Positions 9,690 through 19,061 of a DNA stretch of 64,000 nt are shown here, piece after piece. Within the stretch, counting starts at the first letter, position 1, and each line of letters opens with the position of its first letter. The stretch is from Sinomicrobium kalidii (lineage in GTDB: Bacteria > Bacteroidota > Bacteroidia > Flavobacteriales > Flavobacteriaceae). Made by a program: the position numbers and the translations under genes. The notes beneath the pieces were generated by a model. It was given only the letters and a program-made list of their open reading frames with translations. It was not told where the DNA came from and did no database searches. The stretch is from the NCBI RefSeq assembly GCF_021183825.1, contig NZ_CP089211.1, positions 2,666,001 through 2,730,000 on the forward strand, in the 5' to 3' direction.

Positions 9690-10619
9690 GTGATCATTAA
9701 GAAAACACTTTCGGGCGATAGTGAAACCGGCTTTTCCGTTGTAACGATAGGAACTTTTGACGGGGTACATGTAGGACACAGAAAGATACTGAACAAGCTT
9801 ATTTCAAGCGCCCGTGCCAATAATCTGAAATCCACAATTTTTACGTTCTATCCGCACCCGCGGATGGTATTGCAGCAGGACGCGGATATAAAACTGATCA
9901 ATACACTGGACGAAAAGATCGCCATACTGGAAAAAAGCGGGCTGGATCAGCTTATCATATATCCTTTTACAAAGGAATTTTCCAGATTGACGGCCCTGGA
10001 GTTCGTAAAGGACATTATCGTACGGAAACTGAAGGCGAAAAAAGTGATTATCGGTTATGACCATCGTTTTGGACGGAATCGCACAGCCACGATCGAAGAC
10101 CTGGCAAGGTTCGGGGAAACTTATGATTTTGAAGTGGAAGAGATCGGTGTGGAAGAAGTCAACGAAGTTTCCGTAAGTTCCACCAAGATACGGAAGGCCC
10201 TGAATGAAGGAGATATGGAAACGGCCAACCTCTACCTGGGGTATGAATTTATGCTTACCGGGGAAATCGTAAGAGGCAAGGGACTGGGGCGGCAGCTCAA
10301 TTTTCCTACAGCCAATCTGCAAATTGCCGAAAAATACAAACTGATCCCCAAAAACGGGGTGTATGTGGTGAAAAGTGATTTCAGGGGGCAAACGGTTTAC
10401 GGAATGATGAACATCGGGTTAAACCCTACCGTGAACGGGACGACACAATCCATAGAGATCCATTTTTTTGATTTTGACCGGGATCTTTACGGACAGAAAA
10501 TACAGGTGGACATGCTGAAAAGACTGCGTGATGAAGTGCGTTTCGAATCTGTAGAGGCCCTTACGGTACAGTTGGAGAAAGACAGGAAGAATGCCCTTAG
10601 CTATATTGGTGAATTATAA
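9690..10619 (+). CDS. ribF: Bifunctional riboflavin kinase / FAD synthetase
   Basis: RibF phosphorylates riboflavin to FMN and adenylylates FMN to FAD in the cytoplasm. The N-terminal FMN adenylyltransferase domain has the nucleotidyltransferase motif GTFDGVHVGH at residues 21-30; a second conserved segment, STKIRKAL, lies near 170. The C-terminal flavokinase domain has the ATP-binding loop GKGLGRQLNFPTANL (196-210) and a later NGVYVV strand. The chosen start is the GTG at 9690, which gives 309 residues and the usual 15-20 residues before the first motif. No in-frame ATG lies near there; a TTG at 9663 is the alternative. It is divergent from the metalloprotease gene. A TACTTTG near 9659, close to a -7 box but with one spacer base missing, may be its promoter. 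Confidence 0.93.
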   Translation: MIIKKTLSGDSETGFSVVTIGTFDGVHVGHRKILNKLISSARANNLKSTIFTFYPHPRMVLQQDADIKLINTLDEKIAILEKSGLDQLIIYPFTKEFSRLTALEFVKDIIVRKLKAKKVIIGYDHRFGRNRTATIEDLARFGETYDFEVEEIGVEEVNEVSVSSTKIRKALNEGDMETANLYLGYEFMLTGEIVRGKGLGRQLNFPTANLQIAEKYKLIPKNGVYVVKSDFRGQTVYGMMNIGLNPTVNGTTQSIEIHFFDFDRDLYGQKIQVDMLKRLRDEVRFESVEALTVQLEKDRKNALSYIGEL

Positions 10620-10664
10620 AAATCTTGTGAACACTCAGCTTTTAACTCGAAAAACCAGTTATGC

Positions 10665-10747
10665 CCCCCCTTGGTCCCTCCTGAAGGGGGGAATCTTATT
10701 TCTTTTAAAGAGATTTATATCTCCCCTTCAGGAGGGACCAAGGGGGG
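10665..10747. repeat. Long perfect inverted repeat, REP-like, between ribF and the HTTM gene
   Basis: Two 25-bp arms are perfectly complementary: 10665-10689, starting CCCCCCTTGGTCCC, and 10723-10747, starting CCCCTTCAGGAGGG. They are separated by 33 nt. Each arm also has CCCCTT at one end and AAGGGG at the other, so each can fold alone. The repeat can therefore form one long hairpin or two short ones. No T-run follows, so it is not a standard terminator. The right arm ends 15 bp before the next start codon. Confidence 0.85.
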
Positions 10748-10762
10748 TGAAACCTTAAATCC

Positions 10763-12079
10763 ATGACCGCATTCCTTTTTAAAAGAATTGACAATGCCCC
10801 GCTCATTGTCTTTCGAATCATATTCGGGTTGCTTATTTTCCTCGAATCCGTAGGGGCCATATTTACCGGGTGGATAAAACGTACCCTTATTCAACCGGAA
10901 TTTACCTTTAATTTTATCGGGTTTGACTGGCTGCAGCCGCTTCCCGGTCATTGGATGTATGTCTATTATGCCCTGATGGGAGTTTTCGGACTGTTTGTGA
11001 TGGTGGGTTATAAATACCGGTGGAGTATGGCGGCTTTTACCCTGATGTGGACGGCAACCTACCTGATGCAGAAAGCCTCGTACAACAATCATTATTACCT
11101 GCTCATCCTTATTTGCCTGCTTATGCTGGTGCAGCCGGCGAATCGCTATTTGTCTGTCGATGCCGGGAGAAACAGGGATATGAGGGATATTTCCATGCCG
11201 CGATGGTGTTCCGTCATTATTATTCTGCAGGTAGGCATCGTCTATACTTACGCAGCCATAGCCAAACTCTACCCCGACTGGCTGAACTATACCGTAGTGG
11301 AGAACCTGATGCTCGGAAAGAAAAACTATCCCGTAGTTGGCGGAATACTTCAAAAACACTGGTTGCACGTGTTCATTACATGGTCGGGTATACTTTTCGA
11401 CGGTCTTGTGGTCCCGCTCTTATTGTGGAAACCCACGAGGAAGATCGCTTTTACTGCCTCTATTGTCTTTCACCTTTTCAATTCCTTTGTTTTCCAGATC
11501 GGGATATTTCCCTATATGTCCCTTGCCTTTACCCTGTTCTTTTTCGAACCCCGTGTGATCCGGAATATTTTTCTCAGAAGGAAACCTTTGTATACGGCCG
11601 GTGAAGTGATCGTCCCCGGAAACAGGAATATTCTGCTTGTTGCAGGAATGGCCTATTTCATCATTCAACTGGCCCTTCCGCTCAGACACCGGTTTATTAC
11701 CGGGGATGTTTTGTGGACCGAAGAAGCGCACCGTATGAGCTGGCGTATGATGCTGCGGAGTAAAGGAGGGTATATACGATTCAGGGTGGTAGATAAAAAC
11801 AGTGGAAAGGAAGAAACCGTAAACCCCCGGGACCGGCTTTCCCCGAAGCAACAGAGGATGATTGCCACCAAACCCGATGTCATCTGGCAGTTTGCGCAAC
11901 GGTTAAAGAAAGAATATGCCGCCCGTGGACAGGACGTCGCCATTTACGCCCGCGGAAAAGTAAGTGTAAACCGCAAAGCTTCTCGTACCTTTATAGACCG
12001 GGAAACAGACCTCGCTTCTGAAAAATGGGACCCGTTTTGCCACAGTCACTGGATATTGCCCTATCCTTATGAAGATTGA
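10763..12079 (+). CDS. HTTM / vitamin K-dependent gamma-carboxylase-like membrane protein
   Basis: A 438-residue integral membrane protein with about six hydrophobic segments between residues 12 and 320. It matches the HTTM (horizontally transferred transmembrane) family, which includes vitamin K-dependent gamma-carboxylase. Supporting landmarks are QKASYNNHYYL at about 103-113 and IAKLYPDWL at 166-174, where Lys168 lies where the carboxylase family has its essential lysine. After the membrane part comes a soluble region (about 330-438) with WRMMLRSKGG, then a basic linker and WDPFCHSHWILPYP. The bacterial function is unknown; no quinone reductase partner is adjacent. The start 15 bp after the inverted repeat leaves almost no leader free of that structure. 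Confidence 0.82.
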   Translation: MTAFLFKRIDNAPLIVFRIIFGLLIFLESVGAIFTGWIKRTLIQPEFTFNFIGFDWLQPLPGHWMYVYYALMGVFGLFVMVGYKYRWSMAAFTLMWTATYLMQKASYNNHYYLLILICLLMLVQPANRYLSVDAGRNRDMRDISMPRWCSVIIILQVGIVYTYAAIAKLYPDWLNYTVVENLMLGKKNYPVVGGILQKHWLHVFITWSGILFDGLVVPLLLWKPTRKIAFTASIVFHLFNSFVFQIGIFPYMSLAFTLFFFEPRVIRNIFLRRKPLYTAGEVIVPGNRNILLVAGMAYFIIQLALPLRHRFITGDVLWTEEAHRMSWRMMLRSKGGYIRFRVVDKNSGKEETVNPRDRLSPKQQRMIATKPDVIWQFAQRLKKEYAARGQDVAIYARGKVSVNRKASRTFIDRETDLASEKWDPFCHSHWILPYPYED

Positions 12080-12160
12080 AAGTGGTTTTGGCCGGGAACT
12101 TTTTTCATCGGGATTTCGAAGAAGAGATGTCCCGAAATTGAATGAAACGAACCTGAATTC

Positions 12161-12197
12161 ATTTTAATCAAAACGGCCTGCAGGGTACGATTAAAAT
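12161..12197. other. Inverted repeat upstream of serS
   Basis: A perfect 9-bp inverted repeat (ATTTTAATC at 12161-12169, GATTAAAAT at 12189-12197) encloses a GC-richer 19-nt loop. It has no T-run and lies between the HTTM stop and the serS promoter, so an operator is as likely as weak termination. Confidence 0.4.
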
Positions 12198-12279
12198 AAA
12201 TCCGTGTGAGTTCCCGAATGTATTGTAAATTTTTTGCAGATTTTTCCGCAAGCAAAATTTCAAACAGATGAAATCTTCT

Positions 12280-12287
12280 TAAATTTG
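12280..12287 (+). promoter_or_regulatory. Putative -7 box for serS
   Basis: TAAATTTG fits the Bacteroidota consensus TAnnTTTG. It lies 64 bp before the serS ATG. No convincing -33 TTG is visible at the usual distance. Confidence 0.5.
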
Positions 12288-12350
12288 TCGCTCGATCCGG
12301 AAAAATGACCGGAAAGAGGAATTTTTTTAACATAAATTACCCATTTAACG

Positions 12351-13628
12351 ATGTTGCAACTACAATTTATTAGAGCGAATAAAGACCGGGTAATCCGCGG
12401 ACTGGAAAAGCGGAACCTGGGTGCGGAGGCTGCCGGACTGATCAACGAAGCGCTTCGGCTGGATGAAGAACGAAGGGGCGTTCAGGCTACACTGGACAAT
12501 ACCCTGGCAGCGTCTAATAAATTGTCCAAAGAAATAGGAAACCTGTTCAAAAACGGGGAACGTGAGAAAGCCGGTGAACTGAAAGAAAAGACCGCGGAAC
12601 TCAAGGCAGAATCCAAAGAACTGGGTGAAAAGCTGAATGAAAAGGCTGCCGCACTTACCGAGGTCCTGTACAAAATACCCAATATTCCCCACGATTCCGT
12701 TCCTCCCGGGAATTCGGACGAAGATAATGTTGAGATCTTCCGCCACGGAGAAATACCACAACTGGAAGAAGGGGCACTGCCACACTGGGAGCTTGCCAAA
12801 AAATACGATCTTATCGATTTTGACCTCGGGAGCAAGATCACCGGTGCGGGATTCCCGGTGTATAAGGGTAGGGGTGCCAGGTTGCAGCGGGCACTTATAA
12901 GTTATTTCCTGGACAGAAACAGGGAAGCCGGGTATTTCGAGTATTTCCTGCCTTATTTTGTCAATGAGGCTTCCGGTTACGGCACGGGGCAGCTTCCGGA
13001 CAAGGAAGGACAGATGTATCACATAGAAAAGGACGACCTGTACGTGATTCCTACGGGGGAAGTGCCCATGATGAACTGCTTCAGGGACACTATTTTACAG
13101 GAAGAGGAACTGCCGGTAAAAGCAACTACACATACCCCGTGTTTCCGGAGGGAAGCAGGTTCGTACGGTGCACATGTAAGAGGATTGAATCGCTTGCACC
13201 AGTTCGAAAAAGTGGAAGTCATACAGGTTACAAAGCCCGAAAATTCCTACAAGGCCCTGGATGAAATGGTGGCACACGTAAAAGGTATTTTAAAGGAACT
13301 GAAACTTCCGTACCGCATTTTACAGCTTTGCGGAGGCGACTTAGGGTTTACCTCGGCTCTCACCTACGATTTTGAGGTGTTTTCCACTGCCCAGGACCGC
13401 TGGCTGGAGATCAGTTCCGTGTCTAACTGTGAAGACTACCAGAGCAACAGGCTGAAATTACGCTATAAGAACAAGGAAGGTAAAATGACCCTTTGCCATG
13501 CCCTCAACGGAAGTTCCCTGGCCATACCGAGAGTGCTTGCCGGGATCCTGGAAAATTATCAGGACAGCGACGGAATAAAAATTCCCGAAGTACTGATACC
13601 CTATACCGGGTTTGACAGAATTTCGTAA
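12351..13628 (+). CDS. serS: Serine--tRNA ligase
   Basis: Class II aminoacyl-tRNA synthetase that charges tRNA-Ser (and tRNA-Sec where present) in the cytoplasm. Residues of about 30-105 are a long, charged, coiled-coil arm that binds the tRNA extra arm. The catalytic core follows, with TGEVPMMN near 235, motif 2 (TPCFRREAGSYG, near 265) and motif 3 (GSSLAIPRVLAGILENYQ, near 385). The length of 425 residues is normal. The start is MLQLQFIRANKDRV, as in relatives. A TPR-protein gene follows 100 bp downstream on the same strand. Confidence 0.97.
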   Translation: MLQLQFIRANKDRVIRGLEKRNLGAEAAGLINEALRLDEERRGVQATLDNTLAASNKLSKEIGNLFKNGEREKAGELKEKTAELKAESKELGEKLNEKAAALTEVLYKIPNIPHDSVPPGNSDEDNVEIFRHGEIPQLEEGALPHWELAKKYDLIDFDLGSKITGAGFPVYKGRGARLQRALISYFLDRNREAGYFEYFLPYFVNEASGYGTGQLPDKEGQMYHIEKDDLYVIPTGEVPMMNCFRDTILQEEELPVKATTHTPCFRREAGSYGAHVRGLNRLHQFEKVEVIQVTKPENSYKALDEMVAHVKGILKELKLPYRILQLCGGDLGFTSALTYDFEVFSTAQDRWLEISSVSNCEDYQSNRLKLRYKNKEGKMTLCHALNGSSLAIPRVLAGILENYQDSDGIKIPEVLIPYTGFDRIS

Positions 13629-13728
13629 ATTGGGAATATGAAGTGACGGCAGACCAATAACGGATGATCGTTGACTGAAATACTTACACCCGTTATCCGT
13701 CACCGGTCCTCCGTCTAAAACCAAACAC

Positions 13729-15510
13729 ATGAAAGCAATCAGTTTTCTCATATGTACCCTGTTTGCCTTTCAGGTTTTCGCCCAGGAAGAAATATTGGCC
13801 AAACAGTATTTTGACGGGGGGGAATTTGAAAAAGCACTGGTATTGTATGAAAAACTGTATGCCGGTACGCCCAGGACCAATTACCTGGAGTCGTTGATAA
13901 AGTGTTATCAGCAACTGGAAAGGTATGAAGAAGCCGAATCTGTTTTACTCGAGAGGGTGAACGGGACAGCGTTTTCACCGATGTATTTTGTGGAACTGGG
14001 ATACAACCATGCTTTGCAGGGAGAAAAGGAAAAGGCACGGGGGTATTATGAGAAAGCCATGAAAGCGGTGGAAGATCGCCCTGCTTATACGTATTCGGTG
14101 GGACGGGGTTTTAAGGAGAAAAACCTGCTGGACGAGGCCATTGCGGTATATGAAAAGGGCAAGGAACTGGACCCCAGGATGAGTGTGGACTACCAGATCG
14201 CCCAGCTTTACGGTGAAAAGGGGGATGTTGAAAAAATGTACAACAGCCTCCTCAACCTCATTGTTTCCAGACAGAATTTTAACCTTACCAACATACAGCG
14301 GATCATTTCCCGGTTTATTACGGACGATGCATCGCATCCCAATAATGTATTGCTGCGGAAACTGGTCCTGAAGAGGGCGCAGTCTTCCCCCGATATTCTT
14401 TGGAACGAACTGCTGAGCTGGCTGTTTATCCGGCAAAAGCAATACGCTTCGGCATTTACCCAGGAGAAGGCCATTTTCAGGAGGTCCGAAGCCGTTAACC
14501 TGCAATCTGTAATCGATCTGGGTACCCTGGCCATGGACGACGGTGATAATGAAACGGCAACTGCAGTTTTCGAGTTTATCATAGAAAATACCGGGGTGGT
14601 TTCCGTACTGGTCCGTGCACATCTCAATATTTTGCAGATGCAGATAGCACAAGGGGATGCAGATACTTACAAAGCCATCGAAGGACAGTTCAGGGTGCTG
14701 CTTGAAGAATACGGCATGAACAACAGTACCCTGGACGTACAGATCGCTTATGCGAGGTTTGTGGCTTTTCAGATGGAAGATACAGGCAGGGCAGAAACAT
14801 TTCTGAAACAAAGCCTGGAACTTCCGCTCAATGTTCGCCAGGAAGCACAGGTGAAAATGGCCTATGCCGATGTACTGGTATATTCTGAAAAGTTCAACCG
14901 GGCGCTTATCTATTATTCCCAGGTACAAAAAATGATGAAGAACGATGTGATCGCCCAGGAAGCCAGGTTCAAAGTGGCACAGACCAGTTTTTACAAAGGT
15001 GATTTTGACTGGGCCCTCACCCAGTTAAAAGTATTACGGGAATCGGCTTCACAACTTATAGCCAATGACGCCATGCAATTGAGTCTGCTTATTTCCGATA
15101 ATATACTGGAGGATTCTACGCATACCGCCCTGAAAATCTATGCCAGGGCCGATCTTTATGCCTATCAGAACAAAAATGAAAAAGCCATAGCGCTTCTGGA
15201 TACGGTGCTTGCCAACCACCGAGGTGAAAGTATCGAAGATGAAACACTGTTCAGGCAGGCAACACTGTTTGAGAAACAGCGCCGCTTTGAACAGGCCGAG
15301 TATAATTATTTGAAAATCGTCGAGTTTTATCCCTACGATATCTGGGTGGACGATGCCCTTTATGCCCTGGGGCAATTATACGAGTACCGTCTGAAAACAC
15401 CGGACAAAGCGATACCGTATTACGAAAAGATCATTTTCGAGCGCGAAGACAGTATCTATTTTGTAGAAGCAAGGAAAGCCTACCGCAGGTTGCGCGGAGA
15501 TGGTGCTTAG
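13729..15510 (+). CDS. Exported tetratricopeptide-repeat protein
   Basis: 593 residues with a cleavable signal peptide (MKAISFLICTLFAFQVFAQ) and then TPR-like helical repeats along nearly the whole length. Examples are FEKALVLYEKLYAG near 28, EEAESVLLERV near 66, DEAIAVYEKGKELDP near 130, KAIALLDTVLANHRG near 485 and DKAIPYYEKIIFERED at the end. No enzymatic motif is seen. It is probably periplasmic and a protein-protein scaffold. It sits between serS and the DUF4286-rsmA-mgtE group, and 37 bp separates it from the next gene, so it may head that operon. Confidence 0.85.
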   Translation: MKAISFLICTLFAFQVFAQEEILAKQYFDGGEFEKALVLYEKLYAGTPRTNYLESLIKCYQQLERYEEAESVLLERVNGTAFSPMYFVELGYNHALQGEKEKARGYYEKAMKAVEDRPAYTYSVGRGFKEKNLLDEAIAVYEKGKELDPRMSVDYQIAQLYGEKGDVEKMYNSLLNLIVSRQNFNLTNIQRIISRFITDDASHPNNVLLRKLVLKRAQSSPDILWNELLSWLFIRQKQYASAFTQEKAIFRRSEAVNLQSVIDLGTLAMDDGDNETATAVFEFIIENTGVVSVLVRAHLNILQMQIAQGDADTYKAIEGQFRVLLEEYGMNNSTLDVQIAYARFVAFQMEDTGRAETFLKQSLELPLNVRQEAQVKMAYADVLVYSEKFNRALIYYSQVQKMMKNDVIAQEARFKVAQTSFYKGDFDWALTQLKVLRESASQLIANDAMQLSLLISDNILEDSTHTALKIYARADLYAYQNKNEKAIALLDTVLANHRGESIEDETLFRQATLFEKQRRFEQAEYNYLKIVEFYPYDIWVDDALYALGQLYEYRLKTPDKAIPYYEKIIFEREDSIYFVEARKAYRRLRGDGA

Positions 15511-15547
15511 CGGGTATTTTTTAATAAACCATAGTTAAACTGCGATA

Positions 15548-15859
15548 ATGTATATTTATAACGTTACCATAAACATTGATGAAACTGTTCACGACGAATG
15601 GTTGCAATGGATGCGCGAAACCCATATCCCGGACATGCTGGCAACGGGAAAATTCAGCAATGCACGAATGCTGAAAGTATTGGTGAATGAAGAAATGGGA
15701 GGGATAACTTACTCGGTGCAGTATATCACCGACAGTAAGGCCACTTTGCAACAATATTATGACGAAGATGCCTCGCAGCTCAGGGCGAAAAGCCAGAAGC
15801 GGTTTGCCGATAAATTTGTAGCTTTCCGTACGGAACTCGAAATAGTGAGCGAGCATTAA
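15548..15859 (+). CDS. DUF4286 family protein
   Basis: A 103-residue cytoplasmic protein without a signal peptide, matching the small Bacteroidota family DUF4286. The N-terminal strand MYIYNVTINIDE is followed by WLQWMRETHIPDMLATGKF and a ferredoxin-like alternation of strands and helices, with GGITYSVQYITDS in the middle. The fold suggests a dimeric alpha-beta barrel, but no activity is assigned. It lies 33 bp before rsmA on the same strand; this neighbourhood recurs in flavobacteria as far as I recall. Confidence 0.85.
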   Translation: MYIYNVTINIDETVHDEWLQWMRETHIPDMLATGKFSNARMLKVLVNEEMGGITYSVQYITDSKATLQQYYDEDASQLRAKSQKRFADKFVAFRTELEIVSEH

Positions 15860-15892
15860 ACTCCTGGTATATTCCGGGAATAAAGGGGATGG

Positions 15893-16720
15893 ATGACTAA
15901 AAAAAGGAACAGGACAACAGCGCGTTTTCCCTTTGCCGGAGACGGAAAGGTACGGCCCAAAAAACACCTGGGACAACACTTTCTGAACGATGAGAATATT
16001 GCTGAAAAAATAGCTGATACCCTTACGCTGAAAGGCTATGACAGGCTGCTTGAAATAGGCCCCGGAATGGGAGTGTTGACCAAGTACCTGTTGAAAAAGG
16101 ATATAAGTGTTTACGCGGTGGAGATTGACCGGGAATCCGTAGCCTACCTGGAAACCCATTATCCGGAGTTGTCGGACCGTATTATCGAAAAGGATTTTTT
16201 GAAGTACGATGTCCGTGAGGTACTCGGAGACGGCCCTTTCGCCATAACAGGCAATTTCCCGTATAATATTTCGTCGCAGATACTTTTTAAAATGCTCGAC
16301 ATACGGGAGCAGGTGCCCGAATTTTCAGGAATGTTCCAGAAAGAGGTAGCCGAACGGGTATGTGAAAAAGAAGGGAGTAAGGCCTACGGGATACTTTCGG
16401 TGCTCGTCCAGGCATTTTACCATGCCGAATACCTCTTTACGGTTTCGGAACAGGTGTTTACCCCGCCTCCGAAAGTGAAATCCGGGGTATTGCGGTTGCA
16501 CAGGAAAGAGGATTTCAAATTACCCTGCAATGAAAAACTGTTTTTCAGGGTGGTAAAAACAGCATTTGGCCAAAGGCGGAAAACCCTTCGTAACAGTTTA
16601 AAAATATTGGGATTATCCGATATTCTAAAAGAAGATACTATCTTTGGCCAGCGTCCGGAACAGCTAAGTGTTCAGGACTTTGTCCGGTTAACGCAAAAGA
16701 TAGAGCATGATACCGTTTAA
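15893..16720 (+). CDS. rsmA: 16S rRNA (adenine(1518)-N6/adenine(1519)-N6)-dimethyltransferase
   Basis: RsmA/KsgA dimethylates two adjacent adenines in the 3' terminal helix of 16S rRNA during small-subunit assembly, using S-adenosylmethionine. The protein has the KKHLGQHFL entry motif at about 23-31, the SAM-binding loop [11 protein letters not shown] near 48, and the catalytic NFPYNIS near 122. A C-terminal helical domain ends at residue 275. About 20 basic residues before KKHLGQHF are longer than in many homologues; a later start is possible, but no better in-frame ATG exists. The gene overlaps mgtE by 14 bp, indicating translational coupling. Confidence 0.95.
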   Translation: MTKKRNRTTARFPFAGDGKVRPKKHLGQHFLNDENIAEKIADTLTLKGYDRLLEIGPGMGVLTKYLLKKDISVYAVEIDRESVAYLETHYPELSDRIIEKDFLKYDVREVLGDGPFAITGNFPYNISSQILFKMLDIREQVPEFSGMFQKEVAERVCEKEGSKAYGILSVLVQAFYHAEYLFTVSEQVFTPPPKVKSGVLRLHRKEDFKLPCNEKLFFRVVKTAFGQRRKTLRNSLKILGLSDILKEDTIFGQRPEQLSVQDFVRLTQKIEHDTV

Positions 16721-18062
16721 ACTCAGTGATGAACTTTTAGAGCAGATAGAACAGCTCATCGAGGAAAGGAACAACAGTGCGCTGTTGCAGATCCTCAATG
16801 AACTGCACTATGCCGATATTGCTGAGATCATTAACGAACTCAATCTCGAAGAGGCCACTTACCTCATAAAACTGCTGGACAGTGAAAAGACGTCCGACAC
16901 CCTTACCGAACTGGACGATGATGTCCGGGAACGTATTCTGAAAAACCTTTCGGCGCAGGAGATCGCCGATGAACTCCTGGAACTGGACACCGACGACGCC
17001 GCCGATATTATCGCCGAACTATCCGAAGAGCGGAAGAAAGAGGTTATTTCCCATATCGAGGACAAGGAACACGCCAAAGATATCGTGGAGCTGCTCCGGT
17101 ATGATGAAAATTCCGCCGGGGGGCTTATGGCGAAAGAGTTGGTGAAAGTCAATGAAAACTGGAACGTCCTCACCTGTGTGAAAGAAATGCGCCTGCAGGC
17201 GGAACACGTAACCAGGGTCCACTCCATCTATGTGGTGGACGACGATGAAAAATTAAAAGGAAGGCTCTCCCTGAAAGATCTGCTGACCACATCGACAAAA
17301 ACCCATATCCGGGATGTGTATATCCCGAAGGTGGATTATGTAACGGTAAATGATAAAGCAGAAGACGTGGCCAGGGTAATGTCCAAATACGACCTGGAGG
17401 CCATTCCCGTTATCGATGAATCCGGAAGGCTGGTGGGGCGTATCACCATAGATGATATTGTTGATGTGATCCGGGAAGAAGCAGAAAAGGACTATCAGCT
17501 GGCCGCCGGTATTACCCAGGATGTAGAAGCCGATGACAGCGTGTGGAAACTTACCAGGGCACGCTTGCCATGGCTGTTGATCGGTACTTTCGGGGGGCTC
17601 GGGGCAGCCAGTATAATAGGCGGTTTTCAGGAGGCGTTGGAACGGTTCCCCACAATATTGATGTTTATTCCCCTTATCCAGGCTACGGCAGGGAATGTGG
17701 GCGTACAGTCATCGGCCATTATAGTACAGGGGCTGGCCAACAATACCATTAAAGGGGAGATATTCAGCCGGTTGATCAAGGAGTGTTTGCTGGGCCTGAT
17801 AAACGGATTGGCCATTGCCATAGTGGTATTGCTGATCAGTCATTTTGCCTTTGGTACGGAATATGAAATTTCTGCCACCATAGGTATAGGGCTCATTACG
17901 GTTATTGTAAATGCAGCGCTTATAGGCACCTTTATTCCCATTTTCCTGGAGAAGCGGGGTATTGATCCCGCCGTGGCAACAGGACCCTTTATCACTACGA
18001 GTAACGATGTGTTGGGGATATTGATCTACTTCCTGATCGCCAAGTTTATCCTCGGTTTTTAG
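16707..18062 (+). CDS. mgtE: Magnesium transporter MgtE
   Basis: A 451-residue Mg2+ channel of the inner membrane. The N-terminal MgtE domain (about 1-130) is acidic and helical ([19 protein letters not shown]). A CBS pair (about 132-255, with [21 protein letters not shown] and [20 protein letters not shown]) forms the Mg2+ sensor. Five membrane helices follow (about 280-450), with [20 protein letters not shown] and [17 protein letters not shown], the pore motifs of the family. All domains are intact. Its ATG lies inside the 3' end of rsmA. It converges with the small minus-strand gene that ends 2 bp later. Confidence 0.95.
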   Translation: MIPFKLSDELLEQIEQLIEERNNSALLQILNELHYADIAEIINELNLEEATYLIKLLDSEKTSDTLTELDDDVRERILKNLSAQEIADELLELDTDDAADIIAELSEERKKEVISHIEDKEHAKDIVELLRYDENSAGGLMAKELVKVNENWNVLTCVKEMRLQAEHVTRVHSIYVVDDDEKLKGRLSLKDLLTTSTKTHIRDVYIPKVDYVTVNDKAEDVARVMSKYDLEAIPVIDESGRLVGRITIDDIVDVIREEAEKDYQLAAGITQDVEADDSVWKLTRARLPWLLIGTFGGLGAASIIGGFQEALERFPTILMFIPLIQATAGNVGVQSSAIIVQGLANNTIKGEIFSRLIKECLLGLINGLAIAIVVLLISHFAFGTEYEISATIGIGLITVIVNAALIGTFIPIFLEKRGIDPAVATGPFITTSNDVLGILIYFLIAKFILGF

Positions 18063-18063
18063 T

Positions 18064-18225
18064 CTAAATTTTCCATTTCCGCTGTAAGTAACTGTATTCC
18101 AGTTTTAGTTCGCTTGCGAAAAACGGGAAAACATCCTGGTGGTTCAGGCAATACAGGACACTTTGCGGGGTTGTGCCGAACTCCTTGGCCAAAGCCTTGA
18201 TCATTCTGGGGTCGTGATTATTCAT
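18064..18225 (-). CDS. Small helical protein of 53 residues
   Basis: An ATG-initiated frame of 53 codons ends 2 bp from the mgtE stop. The product starts MNNHDPRMIKALAKEFG and has a helix-turn-helix-like pattern (MIKALAKEFGTTPQSVLYCL), then FFASELKLEYSYLQRKW. The absence of low complexity, the sensible amino-acid mix and the tight convergent packing favour a real gene. The HTH reading is tentative, and I do not recognise the family. It may be a partial or regulatory peptide; 65 bp separate its start from the stop of the upstream LytTR gene. Confidence 0.5.
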   Translation of the reverse strand: MNNHDPRMIKALAKEFGTTPQSVLYCLNHQDVFPFFASELKLEYSYLQRKWKI

Positions 18226-18290
18226 ATAAGGTGAAATTCGGGTTTAGGCGTTAAACTTGCTTTGCTAAGGTATTAAAATTAAGAGATTGA

Positions 18291-19061
18291 CTATAAATCG
18301 ATCCATTTTTTGATAAGTGGCAGATAACTTCTGCCACTTATCAATCTGGTTTTGTAGTCGTCATTTAGCATAAAAGCATATCTGCCGTTAAAATATAGCT
18401 GAATTTCATGTACCAGATTGGTATTGACAATTATTGAACGGTGTATTCTTAGAAAGTAATCCGGGAGTTTGTTTTCCAGGCGAATTAATGATTGCTCTGT
18501 GAGGTATTGCTCTCCATTTTTCAGGAAAACGGTCACATATTTATCACCAGACTTAAAATAGATAATATCCAGTAGTTTTAAAAAGAGAAGCCGTTTATTC
18601 TTGCGTATGGTAAGTGAAGTAATTTCTTTTTTTATTTCTTCCCCGGAAGTGATTTCTTTGAGAAGGTTTTCAATCTGTTTCGTCCGGTTATCTTTGTTTA
18701 AGAATTCCAGTTTTTGAATGGTTTTGGCCAATCGTTCTTTTCGTATAGGTTTAAGCAGGTAATCTATGCTGTTGGTTTCAAAAGCCTGCAGGGAATATTC
18801 ATCATATGCCGTACAGAAAATAATCAAAGGTATTTCGGGCAATTGCTGTAGCATTTCAAAACCAGTCATCCCGGGCATTTGAATGTCGAGAAAGATAATG
18901 TCTGGTTGTAACCGGGTGATTTTTTCGATCCCATCATTTCCGTTTTCAGCTTCTTCAACAATTTTAAAAGTCTGTTCAAATTCAGATAAAAGCTGTTTTA
19001 AGCGTTGCCTTGCCGGAGGCTCATCATCAACAATTATTACTTTATAAGGGAGGGTGCTCAT
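18291..19061 (-). CDS. LytTR-family response regulator
   Basis: 256 residues. The receiver domain (about 5-125) has the acidic pocket VDDE at 11-14, the phosphoacceptor Asp59 in FLDIQMPGMTG, and a CTAYDEYSLQAFE ... LLKP segment with the switch Thr and Lys. The C-terminal LytTR DNA-binding domain (about 150-256) includes IIYFKSGDKYVTVFL and FLRIHRSIIVNTNLV. The gene overlaps the kinase gene by 4 bp (ATGA) and is read after it, so the two are a cognate pair. Targets cannot be told from the sequence. Confidence 0.95.
   Translation of the reverse strand: MSTLPYKVIIVDDEPPARQRLKQLLSEFEQTFKIVEEAENGNDGIEKITRLQPDIIFLDIQMPGMTGFEMLQQLPEIPLIIFCTAYDEYSLQAFETNSIDYLLKPIRKERLAKTIQKLEFLNKDNRTKQIENLLKEITSGEEIKKEITSLTIRKNKRLLFLKLLDIIYFKSGDKYVTVFLKNGEQYLTEQSLIRLENKLPDYFLRIHRSIIVNTNLVHEIQLYFNGRYAFMLNDDYKTRLISGRSYLPLIKKWIDL

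Noticed and set aside
13643-13703. Stem after serS: TGACGG + ATAACGG pairing with CCGTTATCCGTCA
   Set aside because: The left arm needs a 7-nt bulge and there is no T-run, so neither terminator nor regulatory status can be supported.
13975-14928. 317-codon open frame on the minus strand
   Set aside because: It lies entirely antisense to the TPR protein gene, and its translation is rich in Cys, His, Phe and Ile with no domain; a shadow frame.
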